From: Nocardiopsaceae bacterium
GTDB taxonomy: Bacteria > Actinomycetota > Actinomycetes > Streptosporangiales > Streptosporangiaceae
Reading direction: 5' to 3'
NCBI GenBank assembly: GCA_031254715.1
Contig: JAIRTY010000546.1
Span: 1 to 6,380, forward strand
DNA length: 6,380 nt
Positions within the stretch are counted from its first letter, which is position 1; every line of letters begins with the position of its first letter. Positions 5,101 to 6,380 of this stretch are shown here, in pieces. A program made the translations under genes and the position numbers. The notes below the pieces were generated by a model that was not told the DNA's origin, made no database searches, and worked only from the letters and a program-made list of their open reading frames with translations.

Positions 5101-6380
5101 ATGGCCGATCCTCAGGCATCCCCTCGGCTGGAGGTGGTGCGCCGGGGCAGTACGCGATGCCTGCGGGTGTCCACGTTCTCGGATCCCCGCGCCTTGGACG
5201 CATTCGAAGGCAGCCGCCGTACTCAAGGCGGCACCACGGTGCTGGAAGGTCCGCTCACGCGCAACAACGCTGCGGCCGCAAGGGAGTGTGCACGCTGGTT
5301 GCGGCCGCGCCCGGTGGGTCTCGTCACATCTTTCGGCGTTGGCGATCGGCTGGGACTGGCCACGCCCGGACATGTCCGGGCGTTCAAAGATCACGGCGCG
5401 GGACTCATGCCAGTGCTCGCGCAACAGTCGGCGAGGGAGATGGCCAGGCTGAAGCGATCAGCGCAAGCCGTGGTGGATGACGCGACCTTCGGCGCGATCG
5501 AGGGTCAGTGGGGACAAACCTACGGGGCTGACGCAGACCACCTGAAGACTATTGACGACGTTGATGCTGCCGTTGGCGCCGGCTTCACCAGCTTCACCCT
5601 TGACCCTGGCGACCACGTGCGACCGGTGACAGCGGATACGGCGGTGAAACCTGACGACATTCCGTGGTCAGCATTGGAGGATTCGGAAAACGCGCTGGCC
5701 GCGCGATACCGAGACCTGACCATCGACGCGGCAGGAGCCGCGATTCGCATGGGCACTGAACAGGCAAGGAGAGCCGCGTACAAGTATGGAAACGCCGTAG
5801 CCCACGCCTTCGCCCTCTACCGCCGCCTCCACGCCACTGCCAGCTACCCGGTCGAGGTCGAACTGGCCGTAGACGAGACAGAACAACCGACCGCGTTTGA
5901 AGAACACATCTACATCGCCACCGAGATGCGCCGGCTTGGAATGACATGGGTGAGCCTTGCCCTGCGTTACGTGGGTTCCTTCCAGAAGGGGATCGAATAC
6001 GTTGGCGACCCAGATCAGCTCCTCGTAAGCCTGCGCCAGCACGCAGCGATTGCCGCCAGCCTGGGTCCATACAAGCTCAGCCTCCATTCGGCCTCCGATA
6101 AGTTCGGGCTGTATCGGCCGATCCTGCACGCCACGCAGGGGATGCTTCACGTGAAGACCTCGGGCACGAGTTACCTGGAAGCCTTGCGCGTGGCTTGTGA
6201 GTGCGCCCCGGACCTGTTCCGGGAGATCTACGGAGCGAGCACGTCAGCGTATGAGGTCGCTCGTCACAGCTACCAGGTCTCTGCGGAGGAGCAACGCTTC
6301 CGCGATGCTGCAACCATGCGAGACAGCGACTTGATCGAGCTCCTCCAGGACCCCGCCACCCGGCAGGTGCTGCACGTCGG
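5101..6380 (+). CDS. UxaE-family tagaturonate/fructuronate-type C4 epimerase (3' end cut off)
   Basis: The frame is open without a stop from the ATG at 5101 to the window end: 426 complete codons plus a partial Gly codon. The product resembles UxaE, known from Thermotoga as a tagaturonate/fructuronate C4 epimerase of hexuronate breakdown; relatives also act on fructose/tagatose. Family-like blocks occur in the expected order: SFGVGDRLGLATPGH (77-91), TLDPGDH (166-172), VDETEQP (257-263), ALRYVGSFQKGIEYVGD (287-303), LSLHSASDKF (326-335) and HVKTSGTSYLEALR (350-363). His91, Asp258/Glu259, His329, Lys334 and His350 are candidate metal or catalytic residues by conservation only. The ending resembles a point some tens of residues before the usual C-terminus. 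The ATG is 6 nt past the deaminase stop with no clear Shine-Dalgarno, suggesting coupled translation. No signal peptide is seen, so it is cytoplasmic. The family call is firm, the substrate is not. Confidence 0.82.
   Translation, partial: MADPQASPRLEVVRRGSTRCLRVSTFSDPRALDAFEGSRRTQGGTTVLEGPLTRNNAAAARECARWLRPRPVGLVTSFGVGDRLGLATPGHVRAFKDHGAGLMPVLAQQSAREMARLKRSAQAVVDDATFGAIEGQWGQTYGADADHLKTIDDVDAAVGAGFTSFTLDPGDHVRPVTADTAVKPDDIPWSALEDSENALAARYRDLTIDAAGAAIRMGTEQARRAAYKYGNAVAHAFALYRRLHATASYPVEVELAVDETEQPTAFEEHIYIATEMRRLGMTWVSLALRYVGSFQKGIEYVGDPDQLLVSLRQHAAIAASLGPYKLSLHSASDKFGLYRPILHATQGMLHVKTSGTSYLEALRVACECAPDLFREIYGASTSAYEVARHSYQVSAEEQRFRDAATMRDSDLIELLQDPATRQVLHV
5362..5383. repeat. Perfect 22-bp palindrome within the epimerase gene
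   Basis: ACGCCCGGACA (5362-5372) is followed directly by its exact reverse complement (5373-5383), with no spacer. The next bases outward (C5361, T5384) do not pair. It encodes the conserved ATPGHVRA part of the epimerase, so part of the symmetry may come from codon choice. A spacerless 22-bp palindrome is expected only about 0.003-0.004 times in a window of this size at this GC content, by a rough estimate. It could be a binding site for a dimeric regulator; no function is shown. Confidence 0.55.

Noticed and set aside
5272..5308. 10-bp inverted repeat (GCGGCCGCAA and TTGCGGCCGC) with 17-nt loop in the epimerase gene
   Set aside because: It encodes an Ala/Arg-rich helix with GC-rich codons; a repeat this size is not surprising at this base composition (roughly 0.3 expected per window).
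4753..5424. Long minus-strand open frame of 223 codons
   Set aside because: It lies opposite two well-supported genes, has Arg/His/Gln-rich composition typical of antisense frames in GC-rich DNA, and shows no recognisable domain.
5594..6150. Overlapping minus-strand open frames of about 160 codons
   Set aside because: They lie opposite the epimerase, whose conserved motifs make the plus strand clearly coding.
1..6380. tRNA or rRNA genes, CRISPR arrays, insertion sequences, attachment sites
   Set aside because: Nothing resembling these was seen by eye: no regularly spaced repeats, transposase frames or tRNA-like cloverleaf; nearly all sequence is explained by the six genes.

Overview
The window looks like part of one catabolic operon from a high-GC bacterium, most likely a soil Actinomycetota. 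The grounds are a clearly GC-rich sequence (about 60% or more by eye), strong G/C preference at third codon positions, a lipoprotein leader running into a Gly/Ser-rich stretch right after the lipobox Cys, and tightly packed genes. The lineage call is inference only.

Layout, all on the + strand. Positions 1-160 are an intergenic or upstream-gene tail region with a nested hairpin (24-55), a short palindrome (115-128) and a good ribosome binding site (148-154). Five complete genes and one cut-off gene follow: a solute-binding lipoprotein (161-1372), an ABC ATPase of the polyamine/iron/phosphonate type (1385-2494), two inner-membrane permeases (2499-3425 and 3428-4288), a NagB-like sugar-phosphate deaminase/isomerase (4321-5094), and a UxaE-family tagaturonate/fructuronate-type C4 epimerase that starts at 5101 and runs off the end. 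Gaps between genes are 12, 4, 2, 32 and 6 nt, and no convincing internal promoter or terminator is visible, so one transcript is likely. Every stretch longer than 300 bases is coding.

How the genes fit together: the first four make a complete ABC importer (binding protein, ATPase, two different permeases). The last two are intracellular enzymes. A NagB-like enzyme makes a ketose from an amino sugar, and UxaE-type enzymes invert C4 of a keto-sugar acid or ketose. The two steps could therefore run in series, for example a galacto-configured amino sugar (or amino-uronate) to a tagato-ketose to a fructo-ketose. This is the main hypothesis from the window. It is inference: neither the transported substrate nor the exact enzyme substrates can be read from sequence, and no sugar kinase, aldolase or regulator is visible.

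Other points of interest are a perfect 22-bp palindrome inside the epimerase gene (5362-5383) and the deaminase and epimerase sharing one reading frame, separated by a single TAG.
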